64,000 nt of DNA from Adineta vaga (GCA_021613535.1 CP075496.1:1860001-1924000), one strand, 5' to 3'; shown: positions 11,476 through 25,411, counted from the first letter of the stretch. Notes: generated from the sequence alone by a model not told the origin. Numbers and translations are program-made.

Positions 11476-14400
11476 ATGGCAGGATTTCACGTGTCATCAC
11501 TTAAACCTAATGAAGTCTCAGCTAATTTACGATCAGGCACATTTGCTTTGAAATGGCCCGAAGAAACAAATAAACCAGTGGTAATGAAACATTTTTTCAA
11601 TTTCTATTTCTAATTAACTCAATTTCATCTTAGACACCAATCGCTGTTAATTTATCTGTCGATTCGAAAGGTTTCTATTTAATATGTTTAAATAAAATGA
11701 CTAAAGTACGTAAATAGACATTTCATGTGAAAAGGAATAAATTATATTCTAATCCTTTTCTTTCAAAAGGAAACGGAATGTTTTGATATTTCTCTAATCC
11801 ATGATACACGAACTGGTTCAGAAGCTTTACTTCCTCGAGTAAAAAAAAACTATATGAAAAATTCATTGCATTTCAATATAAAAATTCAATTTTTTATATT
11901 CGCAGGGTGCTTCCGATTGTGAACAGATTCATATTGGTGTACGTACACCTCTTTCAGATAAATGGCTTACTATTTACTATGGAAATTCATTTGTACCTGA
12001 TCGTGATTTACGCATCATTCATTTCTGTTTTTCTTCACCGAGTATTGCTCGAGTATGAACATTGAGAAACGAAATTAAATATTTATTAACACTTTTATCG
12101 TTTCAAAGGAATGGACTGATCAATTATTTCAATATGGACATAATCCTTTACTCAAAAACCTTTCAACTTTGGAATGTCTGGAAAAATTCCATTCAAGAAT
12201 AATTAATGGTCTCATTGATGATCGTGGTGACAAAACAATATCTGTTCGAAAGTATTTATCTGTTATATGTTAACTTTTTGATTCTTATGAATTATTCTAG
12301 TTTAATACAATGGTTATGTAAAAATGCTCGGGATGTTAGTAAGGAAACGAAAATTCTCAAAGCATTGGAATATTTAGAATTACCATGTCGACCAGTAAAA
12401 TACAAGAGAATTTATCAAGTCTTTCTCTAGACATTCTTTTCTTTTCTAGGAAATGGTTATCGATCCAGATCAATTTACATTCAATAAATTTGTTCGATTT
12501 TATATGCAATTAATGGAACGTCATGAAATTGATAAATTATTTGATGCAACGTAAGAATTATGTTTTAATCAAACTTTTCATGAAATTTCTTCCTACAGAA
12601 AATGTCAATTCGATATAGATGAAGGTGTTCTAGCCATTGTGCCGTAAGAAATATATATATAAGATCGATATATTAGAAAACCCATCTATTTAGTCTTGTT
12701 CGTTCTATTACGTAGCATGTTGTTTGTTCAATATTAGAATTCTAGCATGATTATTGATATTATCTATAATTTATGTTTCATATATCATATTGTCAATGAT
12801 ATGATATTTTGAATGAGAAACTTCGTTTTTTTTTGTATTAGGGGTGGAAAACATCGACGATATCTTAGTTGGGAAAAGATCAGGGATTTTATTATGAAAC
12901 AAAATGATGCACGTGGTGATGCATTTGGAATGGATTATTATGATCAGAAAGCGAAAGATTTAGTTAAAAAATATACTCAATTTAATAAACATTTTGTACA
13001 GAAAGGTAAGTTGAATTTTCTGTTGTTGATTGAAAATAATTCTATATTTATTACTTCGTAGGAATGTGTGATGAATCATTTCTTCGATATTTACTTAGTT
13101 TCGATAATTTAATTGTTGATCCAGCTAAATTTGATCTTTTTATGGATATGGATAAACCATTAGCACATTATTTTATTTCATCATCTCATAATACTTATTT
13201 AACAGGTTTGATTTCGTTTTCAATAATTTAAAATAGAATATTTTGATTTTGTAGGTTCTCAATTAACTGGACGTGCAAGTACAGAAATGTATCGACAAGT
13301 ATTATTAACCGGTTGTCGATGTATTGAATTGGATGTTGTTGATTCTGAAAAGAAGACTGATGAACCTGAAATTAAACATCGAAATACACCCGTCCGTTCT
13401 GTTCCATTTTATAATGTTATTTGTGCAATTCGAGATTGTGCTTTTAAAGTTAGTCCTTATCCATTAATACTATCACTAGAAAATCATTGCAGGTAAACTA
13501 ATCAAATATTCAAAATCATTTTCCTATGATATTCTCATATGTTAGTGCACGAGTTCAAGCAAAGATGGCTGAACATTTAGTTAATGTTTTTGGTGATAGT
13601 CTCATTACTCAACCACTTAAAACTCATCCGATTGAAGAAAATTGTGCATTACCAAGTCCAAACGATTTGAAATATAAAATTTTAATCAAAAATAAAAAAC
13701 TTCCTCAAAATCCGAAATCAAAAACGAACAATAATGTTGGTCAACCACCAATACGTAAAACAGATTCGATCGCTACAACTACAAGTGATCAAAGTATCGG
13801 CGCAGGACTAACATCAACATCTCCTATTCAATCATCTTTCGTCAATTCATCAACTGATACTGGCCAACGTAAGCAAGCTGTACTCAATGAAATTCGTAAT
13901 GATACGCAACCAATTGAATTCGATCCACAATTATCAAATGATAATAATCGAATTGGTATTGTAACTGAAGAAGACGATAATTCAACAGAAGAAGAAGAAA
14001 TCGTTCCTAATATTGAAGCAACTAATGATACAAATCTTTCGGATATTCTTATTTCTGATCCATCAAATAATATGATGAATAATCCAACGTATCCTACGAA
14101 TAGTGATGCTTTAGCAGAATCTAAAGCAACAAAAGCTATGTCTGATCTAGTTCACTATATCGTACCAAAATCATTTGTAACATTTGCTGAAGCAGAAAAA
14201 CGTAATCGAAGTTATGAAATTTCTTCATTTGCTGAAGATAAAGCACAAAATTTAATTCGTGATTATGCAATTGAATTTGTGGCCTATAATCAACGACAGC
14301 TAAGTCGAATCTATCCTCGTGGTACACGTTTCGATTCAAGTAATTATAATCCTTATTTATTCTGGCCTGTTGGATGTCAAATGGTAGCATTAAATTATCA

Positions 14401-16982
14401 AACATTAGGTCAATGGAATATTTCTTTTTTTTCTCAATAAATCTATCGCATTTTCTTTTTCAGATACACCAATGCAAGTTAATCTGGGTTTATTTTCATT
14501 TAATCGTGGTTGTGGGTATATAGAAAAACCATCTTCGCTTTGTCAATCAACAGGTTCATTTGATCCCAAAGGTCGAACTAATGTTGAAAATGTTGTGGGT
14601 TATCAAATTGATATAAAATTAATATCGGGTCAATTTTTTTGTCAAGATCGTGAGCCGACTTATGTAGATATTGAAATGTATGGTATGTATGCCGATGCAA
14701 CCAAACGACATGAATATCGTTTACGTGCAAAACGATGGAATGGTTTTCAAGCTGTTTATGATGATACAGATGTTGAACAGGGAGAGTTTTCAATTCGATT
14801 TTCTAAAGTTATTTTACCTGAAATGGCTTCACTTCGTTTTGTTGTTTCGGAAGAAGATGGAACTTTTATTGGACAAAGTTTTATTCCAGTTGCACATCTA
14901 CGTTCAGGATATCGTCATGTTGTTTTACGTAATCAAATTAATATTCCTGTACAATCAGCGAGTTTATTTGTGTATATTCGAAAAGATGTTCATGTTGATG
15001 CAGAAAATAAAGAATTAATCGATCAACTTGTTTCACCAACATCTGTACAACCAATAATTAAAGAACAACAAACTAAACAAATTAAATTTAAACCACTTTC
15101 AGAACAACGTTCTCATTCAGTTGGAGAAATTAATACGATGACAAAACATTCACATGAAGAGATTCAACCATTTGCACATCATTTTCCAGTCAATTCACCT
15201 TTACAACATTATTATCCATCAACAACAGAAATGAATATGCCATTAACAGGAGTATCACTTCATCGAAAAAAACGTCTTCAATCCATAGCAATGGTTGATA
15301 TGAATTCTTATCAAAATAAATTGATTGCTTCTAGTCAATTATATGATAAAGAAAGATTATGTAGAGAACTTGATTTTGAAGGCGCACAAGAAACGAAATA
15401 TTTCAAACGAAAACGTGAAGGCATAGATGTAAAAATACGTCGTGCATCAGTAGAATTTGATAAGGTATCTATCCTATGGATAAATAAAAGTAAATAATGA
15501 TGTTTTGAATCGTTTTAGAAAATTCTCTTAGAAGAAGAACGTTTTCGAAAATGTCTTTATCGTCAACATACTGGAATTTATTCATCAGTTCAACGACCGA
15601 GTCATCATTGGACACAAACAGAATCAAATCTTCCAACTAGTTCATATAATGATGGTCGAACATCAAGTTTAATTCATCAAAGAGTTATTAGTGATGTATG
15701 ATCTATTGCTTGATTCTTTTTTTTCATTTTGATCTGTACATCTTTTCTTCGAATTAGGAAATGAAACAAGCCGAAACTCGTTTACTTGATCTTTATTCCA
15801 AAAAACTTCATTCACAAAATGAATTAGAATATAAACTTTCAAAAGACGTTCGTTTATCAATCTTTTTCATTATATTCTAACATCTATTCTGTTTGTTTGT
15901 TTTTTTAAGTATTACAATGATTTAGAAAAGTATGTCAACGATTATTATTCCAAACAATTAAATTATCTTCATGATACTCTCAAACAGTAAGTAAAGAATC
16001 TCAATTCTATGAATGGCTTATTCTATTTCTGAATGATATTGACAAGCATGTGTCGATTTTTTCTCTAGTTAAACAGTTTTTTCGTTTTCTACTAATGCGT
16101 GAGTAATCGAAAACCAGCTCGCTGTATTCCATTCTCGACACGACTGAATTCTAATCATTCTTTTTTTATCAATTCATGCTGCAATCGACTGATAAGAAAT
16201 GAATTTGCTTATTTTTGTTTAGTGAACAAGCCAAAGTTAAAGGTGATGTTCGAGTTCATATGAAAACTGAAACCAAGAAAACAATTATGAGTGAAACCGA
16301 TAGGTAATCTTATTCTTATGATAAAATGTAATTTATTTTGTTCTCTAGAGAAAAAATCGATAGTTTAAAAGAAAAAATTCGTCAAATGAATATTGAAGCT
16401 GGTGCCTTAGCTATACGAAAAGTAAATTCTCTAATTTGCTTTTGATTTTCATTAGATTTCTTTCTTTTAATCTAGCTTCAAGAAATGCATGAAAAATTAG
16501 AAACAACTATTCAAACAAATTTACAAACATCATTAAAATATCTACATCAAAACAAAGATTTGGTATTGAATCGATTTTGTTTGTTTTTTTGAAAATAAAA
16601 ATTTTCCGAATTTATTCACTTTTAGGAAACGAAAAATCGTTTTAGTAAATATTCCGATCAACTCAATGAAATAAAAGTTCGTCTACAACGTGAAATCCAT
16701 GGTTATGATTTTCATAATTTACGTGAAACTTCTTCATCTCCATATCGTTCAACCATAATAACAAGTGCTTCACTTTCTATTCTTTCTCAACATGAAAATC
16801 CAATAAATTCACCAACTTTTATCCCATCATTACCAACATCTTCTTCTTCCGAGAATTTTCTCCCTACAAAGCAATCATCTTCCGATGAACCGATAGATAA
16901 GAATAGTATAAAACATAATCAATTTGATACTGAAGATTTTATGAACAGTTTAAATCTAACAACCGAATCAACACGATTATGA
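11476..16982 (+). CDS. PLCB: Phospholipase C beta (phosphoinositide-specific)
   Basis: I read 20 exons that sum to 4128 nt (1375 residues), in frame throughout. PLC beta cleaves PIP2 to IP3 and diacylglycerol downstream of Gq. The N-terminal PH region starts [11 protein letters not shown], as in animal PLC beta, and EF hands follow. The X domain holds [25 protein letters not shown] and LSLENHC, so both catalytic histidines, the Asn and the metal-binding Glu/Asp residues are present. A long acidic, Ser/Thr-rich X-Y linker precedes the Y domain ([28 protein letters not shown]). Then come a C2 domain and a Glu/Lys-rich coiled-coil region spread over many small exons. The last residues ESTRL form a class I PDZ ligand, comparable to other PLC beta tails. 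The usual His-Gly at the second catalytic His is His-Arg here. Start chosen by homology to MAG. Confidence 0.95.
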
Positions 16983-17761
16983 ACCTTTTCACCTGAAATG
17001 TTTGTGATTTTGTTTTCTTTCCTTTAAGTTTTATTTTTGAAAAATTTCATCGATTAATTCAATTGAATCTTTAGTTTGGAGTGTGTGTGTGTGGGTTTTT
17101 CTTGCCTTTTGTTTTTATTCTTGTTGATGTTTCGGGATAAAGTTTGTTTTTTTTTGTAGAAAAAAAAGTGATTTGTCTTTCGCCTTCTTTTTTTCACTTG
17201 GAATACGTGTGTGTGTAAATATATATTTAAAAAATAAACTCAAATCCATCTTGTTTTCCAAAAATGTCCTCTTGACATATGTAATTGCGATTGAAATCGA
17301 TACGATACGAGTAGAGAGTAAATAGGAGATTGATTTTGAGAATTCGTTTGATATTTATTCTTGAAATAAGATGAAGAAATTTTCAATTTTATTATATTAA
17401 GTGAAATAAACAAACAAAATTAATTATTTCACTCCAAAAATGCAAATACCTACTCGTACATCGTTTTCATCGGTTGGTCTGATACTCGTTGAACTTTCCG
17501 TATTGTTCCATAATAACTTCCTACAATATTTACTTTTTAAACAAAAGAAAGCAGCGAAACTGATCCATCATTTTTTTTACTTTACGACTTGATCAATAAT
17601 ATCATTTCATTTTTCTCATCAATTTATTGTATATGTATATATTAAAAAATAAATCAAATGCATATTACCATACACATACACACATGTCTAAAAATTTTTG
17701 ATCAGTCATATGACCACAAGGAATCACTGTTCACAACAAGAGACGAAAAAAAGCAGTTGAT
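16983..17761. other. 3' region between convergent PLC beta and CCDC22
   Basis: Both genes end here. A (gt)n run lies near 17082-17095 and AATAAA near 17232 on the plus strand, a plausible PLC beta poly(A) signal. No coding-like frame is visible; a short frame at 17658-17873 overlaps the last CCDC22 exon in antisense. Confidence 0.5.
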
Positions 17762-20130
17762 TTATTTTTTTCCACCTTTTAATGCGGTATTTTCATCCCG
17801 AAGCTTCTTATATTCTCCAATTAATGTTTCTAAATTCGTCATCATATTCTTTTGGGATTCAACTTCAATCTAAAAAGCAAAAAGACAAAGTTTTCTCTTT
17901 AGAAAAGAAAACATCTCTCTGTCAAAACTTTACTTGATCTTCTAATTCACGAATTTCTCGTATAATAACACCAATATCTTCAACAATCTTGTAAATTGCA
18001 TCACAATTCGAATGAAAATCCACTAACATTTTATATGAACGTCGTGCACATTCGTCAGTTTTAGCATCCTGAAACAGTCAATAAAAATCTTCGTTTTATC
18101 AAAGAAATAATCATAATTACTTTGAATAATTGACTATCAGTGACTTGAAATGTTCGTTCAAGTTTATCTGTTAAACGATTTAAATCTTTTTGTAAAACAC
18201 GTGTTTCAATAATTGTTTTATTAATTTCGTCTTTTTGTTTATTTGTATTTGCAACAATTTCTAAGATTTGTTTCGTAAAAAATGCTCGTGAACGATCATT
18301 CTTCGATGTTGATGATTTATGTTTTTCATAATCATGTTGAAGTTGACCTAATTGTTCATCTTTCTCTTTAATATCATTCATTAACAATCGTCCTTTAGCT
18401 TTCATATCATTGATTTGAGATAATTTATCATTCAATTTAGCAGAACGATCATTCAATGCTTGAAGAAGATTATCACGTTGTTCGAGAAGACCCGAACGAG
18501 CATCAGCCCATTGACTTTCAAGTGTTATTAATTTAGTTTTTAACTTATCAATTGCTCTCTAAAAGAAAAGAATTCCAAATTGAATCTAATTCACATTTTC
18601 TTACTTGTAAACGTTCAGTTTCGGGATCAATCGATAATAAATAATTTGCTGCTTGTTTTTTCACTGTTAAATCTTTATTAATATTATCAATTTCAATTTT
18701 GGTTTCATCCGAAAATTTTTCATACTAAAGTAAGAAAACTGAATTAAGAAAATAGTTTTATTAGAATTCTCTTACTTTCTTAATACTTTCTTCTAATTTT
18801 TGTAATTGTGATTCAAGTTGATGAATAAGTTCTTCGTTTTCACTAAGCGAAGTTTTCAATCGTTCAAGTTCTTCCGTATGATCAACTGTTCGTTTAGGAT
18901 TTTCATCCAAATTATTTGCGTCTTGATCATGAACATTGGTATGCATAAAACGTGATCGTGTTAATAAAGATTCATCACCCTTCTTTTTCATATCATTACG
19001 ATTTGAATATTCATATTTCGCACCATTCGTATCACCTTCTTCAATTTGTTTACAAATTTCTTTTGAAAATACTTGATTGATTACTTGACCGGGAATCTAA
19101 ACAAATCGAAGTAATGAAATTTGTTTTTATGAAAAAGAAAAATTACAAACCAAATAACTGGATTCACGTTGTTTTTCTATCCAACATAAAACTTGATTTT
19201 CATACATTAATGAATCAGCCAAATTTCGAATATCAACTTGATCGAAAACATAAGCACTGGAATCTATGAATAGATATAGAATTAAGAAAAGATTTCCATT
19301 GAATTTCTACCTGCTGGTAGTTTCGTCTTGCCATTAGTTGGAGGAACATGAAGAGGTGAAATTTGAGAACGATTCAGTGGTGTAAAACCCTAAGTGAAAT
19401 CGAACGAATAATATGAAAGATGATAATCAACATTTGTTTTACTGATTTATGAGCAAATGCTGCAGCTGGATGATGAAATGGAATATGACAAAGATCAAGA
19501 ACAAGATCATATGGTATCCATGTTGATTCTGTTAATTGATTTGTAATTTTATTCGATACAATTCGATCAAGAGCATCCCAAGGATCTACGAAAAAGGTAA
19601 ATTTGTTTATAAGAAAAAAACAAATCAATCTAATCTTAACATACCAAGTGTTGTTGATGCGACACTTACTGCGATTTCTCTTGGTACTTTTTCAATGAGA
19701 AAATTAAGTAATTTTCTTGTTTCATGTTCATTAATACTTAAAAATGTTTGATAACCAATATCACCTCTATAACCATTAGACTACTAAATATAATTTTGAT
19801 AAGAATAATTAATAATAAAATAAAGAATGGAACAACCTGACAAAGTTGAGCTAATTCACCACAAACTTTGAATCGCGTTGAAATATTTGCTGGTAAACGA
19901 GTAGGTAAATCTTTGTTACCAGTTATCAATTGAAGACATTGTGAAACACAACCAAAAAGAGTATTGACATCAAATTCACTGACATTTTGAAGAGCATCAT
20001 CTATTTGACTAAGACAAATCAATGTGAAAGATTTATTTAAACGATGATTTTGAGAAAGAAAAACAAAATATCAATTTACCATCCGATATCGCGTAAACTT
20101 TGTATTAAAATTCTATCAACTTCTTCCATG
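17762..20130 (-). CDS. CCDC22: CCDC22 homologue, CCC-complex subunit
   Basis: Multi-exon minus-strand gene, ATG at 20130 ([16 protein letters not shown]), stop at 17762-17764. CCDC22 pairs with CCDC93 and COMMD proteins in the CCC complex, which works with retriever and WASH in endosomal recycling. The start matches the vertebrate MEEADRILIHSLRQ motif. An NN-CH type N-terminal domain covers the first exons ([32 protein letters not shown]), and a long coiled coil follows. The diagnostic C-terminal block reads [17 protein letters not shown], then [18 protein letters not shown], which aligns closely with the vertebrate sequence. The final exon ([20 protein letters not shown]) corresponds to the vertebrate C terminus. 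An acceptor-like tacttattag sits 5 nt before the ATG. Confidence 0.92.
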
Positions 20131-20736
20131 TTAACTAATAAGTAGAGTGATGTTTATCTATTAAAAGTCCAACAAAGATAAAAGCAATAGTGTATGAAAC
20201 TGAATCAAGTGGTAGAAAAAAAAGAGAAGACAAGTATTGGATGAGAGAAAAACCAATGAAGTTCTGAAATCGTTTTATTGCAAAAAAAAACTATTCTTCA
20301 ATGTTTCGAATACTCTCGGAAGATATTTAAATAACTATACAGATAATTTAGAAACTCGTAGATAAGTTATTTGCGTGATTAAATGATGTCGTCTTTGGAA
20401 ATATTTCGGAAAAACTGTATAAATATTAATCAATTGAAAAGGTTCCCAATTAATGTTTTATTTCTATACATATTCAACAATGAAGAGTTGAAAGATCTAG
20501 AATTTTGATGAAATCATTTCAGAAAAGAAATCCAACTTTATCATCTTCCTTCGTTAAACGATAAGTGAACAAATGAACGGGGAATTAATCATAGCGACAT
20601 CTTTGTTCAAATCATCATTGGTAAATTTTCATAAAAAGAGTTCGAATTGTATTGGCCACTCTGTGTTTTTTGAAAAATTTTCGAAACAATTACTCGAATT
20701 TATTTATCCAGACTAGTTACTTCCATCAAGAAAAAT
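20131..20736. other. Shared upstream region of CCDC22 and TRAIP
   Basis: About 600 bp between divergent start codons, presumably with both promoters. No ORF or recognisable motif beyond an acceptor-like tttatccag at 20703-20711, 25 nt before the TRAIP ATG. Confidence 0.4.
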
Positions 20737-22424
20737 ATGAATATTGCTTGTACAATTTGTTTGGATCGTTTTTTTCACTCGTCAACTATATCAGCATCAC
20801 CATGTGGTCATTTATTTCATGATAAATGTTTGGATCGTTGGATAATCGATGAACGAAAAAAGACTTGTCCACAATGTCGTACAGCTATTACACCAAAACA
20901 AATATTAAAGTAAAAATTTATTCATTTATTTCAATATAATCGTTTTGATTTGAATAGAAAATTGTATTTAATGGAACCATTATGTCAAACACAAATGCCA
21001 GCTGGTGGTCATGATTCTTCTGAACTTCTCAGTCGACTTGACGCACAAGAAACTAAAATCCTCGAATGTGAACAACGTTGTCGAAAGATTCTTAGTGATC
21101 TTCAAAAAGTAAATAAACTATTGGCACTTTTTTGTATCTTATTCTATTGATTAGAGTGAAGAACGACGACAAGCATTTGAAAATGATACAACTAATTTAC
21201 GAAAACAACTAAGTGAACAAGCAGGAAAACATCACCGATTGATCAATGAACGTGATGCTAGAATTAATATGTTAATGGAACAATACAAGTAAATCATATT
21301 TACTTGTGATTTCTGAAATGTAGCTTACTTGATCTTTATTGTTTTAGACATGTTGATTTATCTAATAAAAAAGATGAACAAATTAAATCCTTACAAACTA
21401 AATTAAATGAATATCGTAATATTGATCTCATTTATAAAGGTTAATTTATTCACATACTTAAATTCATTCACAGTATTCATTTGTTTCGTTTTATTAAAAT
21501 AGGTTTAGCCAATAATTTCAAAGCAGAATTACAAAAAATGGTTGGATCTTGTCAAACAGTGCATGATAAAGATCGTGTCATTGAAGAATTAATACGATAT
21601 AATGTTATATTGAAAGAAGAACATAGTAAAATGTCAGATGATAAACAAGATTTAATTCGAAATCTTGATCGAGTCACTGCACAATGTGAAAAAATGCAAT
21701 TAGATAAACGACAAGCAATCAAACGGTAATACTTTTATCAAATTATTTTCTTTATTAACATGTAATCTTTAGTCAAACAACATCTGCAGATAATACTAAA
21801 CAAGAATTAGCATCTGCTCGTCAACAACTTGAATCTTATCAATCTCGTATTAATCAATTAGAATCACTTTTACTTCGAAATGCTTCACCTGATAAACGTA
21901 CACTTCCTCGTCGTGTGATAAATGAAAGTTCATTGTCAAATAATGTTACAGAAAAAGTTCGTATTCAATCAGAAGAATCATCCGAATTAAGACAACTTAC
22001 ATTATTTGACGATGAAAGTTCGAAAGATGATGATACGGATTCAAATATGATTGATTTAACAAATGTTCCTGAACAAACAACTTATTCTACTCAACAATTT
22101 GCAACAACGTCATCAGCAATTGATATTCTTCATTCAATTATTCAAGAGACAACATCAAGTTTAGATTTACCAACAATGAAAAAACTGAAAGTTAGAAAAT
22201 TAGATGATGATATGGAAGAAAATGATGATTATCTTGTCCGACCATTAGTTCGAAATCACGGAAATTTTCAACGTACATTCAATAAATTTGGTGGACATTC
22301 TTCAAATCCAATAACACGACGTATTAGTAATACAACATTTAAATCGAAGCCAAAAATAACAAAATCAAGAAGTACAACAACAACATCACGAAATAATCAT
22401 AAAATCACAACATTTTTTGTCTAA
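20737..22424 (+). CDS. TRAIP: TRAIP-like RING E3 ubiquitin ligase
   Basis: Starts at the ATG at 20737, with first exon 20737-20909. The N terminus is a RING-H2 finger: CTICLDRF, then SPCGHLFHDKCLDRW, then TCPQCRTAI. Vertebrate TRAIP begins in the same way (CTIC..CGH.FH..CL..W..CPQCR). A long coiled coil follows (residues about 70-250), then a Ser/Thr-rich and basic tail. The protein ends NNHKITTFFV, a PIP-box-like motif at the same place as the C-terminal PIP box of vertebrate TRAIP. TRAIP ubiquitinates the CMG helicase at converging or blocked replication forks. Basis: RING type, coiled coil and terminal PCNA motif together. The coiled coil by itself is weakly conserved. Confidence 0.85.
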
Positions 22425-22500
22425 TATTATTTATTTCTGCGTCTTTCAACTTTCTTTTTTTGTACAATAGAAATTTCAAGAAAAAGAAAGTAATGATAAA

Positions 22501-23228
22501 TTAAATTCTTTTGTATTCTTGTTGTTGTTTAGCAGCAATTAGTCGATTATACATATTTACTTCATAACGAAGTCTTTTTAAATGTTCCATTGTTGATTCT
22601 TGTTTATCTTCATGTTCAATTTTTTCTTCATCTCGTTTGTTTTCTGACATGAGTTTTTGTTTGAGTTGATCATAATTCAAACGATAATCATAAAGATGAC
22701 CATTGACTTTTTTCAAATGATGTTTCATATTTTGAATATCAGTTTCATATTGATGATTGAGTAAAAGAGATGAATTTAATTGTTCATGTAATTGTTTATT
22801 TTCATCATAAAGACGTAAGAGACGTTGACGTTCATAATGAATAATACGATCACGATGAATACATTGTTGACATATTTGTTGTTTAGTATATGTTTCTAGA
22901 AGAAGAGAATTATTTGCAGGTTGATTCGTTTTTCCCAAAGTAAAAAATGAATCAGATAATTCTTTAACTTGATAAGTTGTAAATGTTTCACTTCGATTAC
23001 GATTGATCGGTTCAGATGTAGTTACAAGAGAATCTAAATAAGAAAATTTTTAATGAAAAACTATCGAATAGAACACAATATTATACCATGTCCATCATAG
23101 ATACTATCTACTTCTATAAATTCATCAGATGAATTAATAAATGACGACGACGTTGGTAGATATTGATGTTGTTTAAGTTTATTTTTAACATGATTTGAAA
23201 GTTCAATAATTTGTTCATGACGTTGCAT
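22501..23228 (-). CDS. Coiled-coil protein of unknown function
   Basis: Two exons are clear: about 23088-23228 and 22501-23034, joined by a short intron. The ATG at 23228 reads MQRHEQIIELSNHVKNKLK. The frame stays open upstream to an acceptor-like AG at about 23257, so a further 5' exon is possible and the start is uncertain. The middle has CQQCIHRDRIIHYERQRLL, and most of the C-terminal half is heptad-rich coiled coil (YDENKQLHEQL, YDQLKQKL). I do not recognise a family. It converges on TRAIP, with only 76 bp between the two stop codons, so the 3' UTRs must be very short or overlap. Confidence 0.7.
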
Positions 23229-24772
23229 TGTATTTTGATTGTTAACATTGATTTCCTAAGTTTATAGACAATACTCTATTGCTTTTGTTTTGTTAATTCA
23301 ACAACAAAAGAGAAGGAACGAGAAAACCAATATTGTTCTTCTTTTTTCACACTCAACTTTTTCTTCTCTCTAGTTTTCTTCTACGGAACATGGAATCTTC
23401 TTTACTTTATATACTTTTTATTATTGTTTTCCTTTCTCTTTTTGTTCTTTTAGTTTCTTTTTTCTTATATAGTTACCGACTTTTGTTGAGATGACACTTT
23501 CATAGAAAGAATGATATCGTTAGATATTTTATAATGATACTAGAACATTTTTCAATTTAGAATAACAACGAGATATTCAATTTTTTTGTAAAGATTACTT
23601 TTCAAGTATAGAATGACGTAGATAAAATGAAATTTTATTCTTGATTTAACTAGTATATTATTGTTTGAAATTACTTTTTTTAAAAGAATAAACAGTTAAA
23701 TATCAACAATTTTCCGTTGTTATCATTGATAGTTTTTCTATTAGAAATAGAATATAATAAAAAAGTGTGAGTAAATAACTTGGCAGAAATCTGATGGTCT
23801 TTGTTTGACTTAAGGATATATGATTTGAAAGTATGGAAATGATTTACATATAGGAATTGATTAAGAACATTGTCCAAAATTTAAGAATGTCATTAACTAT
23901 AAAGGTACATAGAACAATCATAAATAATTGAATAAATTGTGCTTGAAAACCTTTCTCTCAAATGTACCTTTTCGTTCTTTAAAGTACCTGATAAATCAAT
24001 CATATTAAAAATTAAAAAGAATTAATATTGCAATAGATCGTCTGGAGCATTGAAGAACGTGACAACTATAAACTTCAACAAAGAACAAAATAAATGATCA
24101 TTTGATATGTTAAAATACACATGAGAATGAGAATTATATCGTCATGATATATTCATATCATTCTAAACTAATTTGAAAGAAGAGAAGAATTCTCAAACAA
24201 TAATTATTGTTTTTAAATGATACTATTCAAAAATACAATTAGTTTATTCAATAAAGATACATTGGTTAATTGTGAAATATTTATAAAGATTCATTTGATA
24301 CATTTCAATTATTTATTTTTAGTTAAATTATTAATATATTTCATTTCTTGATACATTTTTAAAACTCAGCTCATCATAGTAATACTCCATTCAAATTAAA
24401 GATAGAACAACGAAGAGCGACATCTATTATATGATACAGTAGTTTTTCGTAATTATTTACTTGGAAAGAAAAGATGATTTCTTAAAGATATATAGAATGA
24501 TGTTAAATGTTGTCATGTTTGACAGAATCACTGTTTTTCTATATCGAGATTGGTTAATAACTATAGACGAACGATCAATTGACTTTATTTGATAGGGTAC
24601 ACATGATATCATTATGGCTGACAACGAACAGAGACCGCCTTTTTTCTGTGTAAATGAACCAACCAAACCACACTTACATGAGTTAAACTCACTTTGATTA
24701 TTAATCACTTGTTACAAAATAAAAATTTCAGATTTATTTCCTATCATTTTTTGTTTGACTTAAAACAAGATA
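23229..24772. other. Intergenic, nothing recognised
   Basis: Between divergent genes (coiled-coil gene on minus, cytochrome b5 on plus). AT-rich, with a T/C-rich segment at 23330-23480. Small frames at 23680-23877 and 24457-24708 have no coding character. An acceptor-like aaatttcag ends at 24731, 41 nt before the cytochrome b5 ATG. Confidence 0.45.
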
Positions 24773-25411
24773 ATGGCTTCTGAAAATAATGAATCCGATA
24801 AGAAGATACTGAGCATGGCTCAAGTACGAGAATTAGCTAAAGATAAAGATAAATGCATTATGGTTATTGATAATTGTGTTTATGATATTACAAAATTTAT
24901 CGATGAAGTATGTTATTACATCTTTTATTTATTGGAAATAGAGAAGATTTAGAAGAAAAAAAATATTTAGCATCCAGGTGGAGAAGAAGTTCTGAAAGAA
25001 AATCATGGTAAAGATGCAACAAATGCATTTGAAGATGTTGGTCATAGTACAGATGCACGTGAACAAATGAAAGCGTACAAAATTGCTGTACTTCATTCAG
25101 TAAGTTGATGAGAAAAAAAATGAACTTTTTTATTAAATTGATTGTTTGAATTCTTTGTATAGGATGATATCAAAGGATCATCCAAAGTTTGTAATTTTCT
25201 TTGAATAATATAATAGAAGTATTCAATTTTTTTCTAGCCACGTCCAGTGATTAACAACTCAAGTGGTACTACAAGTAATACTAATAATGAAACTGGTGCA
25301 TCTTGGTCTAAATGGGTCATTCCACTTGTGATAGCAGTTGCAGCTGCAGTTCTTTTCAAATTATTATCTAAATCTGGCACTGATATCAATCGACCTCCAA
25401 AAGCTATTTAA
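24773..25411 (+). CDS. Cytochrome b5, tail-anchored
   Basis: Four exons: 24773-24907, 24971-25099, 25163-25186 and 25238-25411, encoding 153 residues. Cytochrome b5 is the haem electron carrier that serves desaturases, hydroxylases and P450s at the endoplasmic reticulum or outer mitochondrial membrane. The haem-binding core is clear: [16 protein letters not shown] provides the first axial His in HPGG, and [14 protein letters not shown] provides the second. Exon 3 is a 24-nt microexon (DDIKGSSK) between haem domain and linker. The C terminus has one hydrophobic anchor ([18 protein letters not shown]) followed by a short polar tail, typical of tail-anchored forms. The Acinus gene starts 194 bp downstream on the same strand. 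AATAAA lies at about 25532. Confidence 0.95.
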
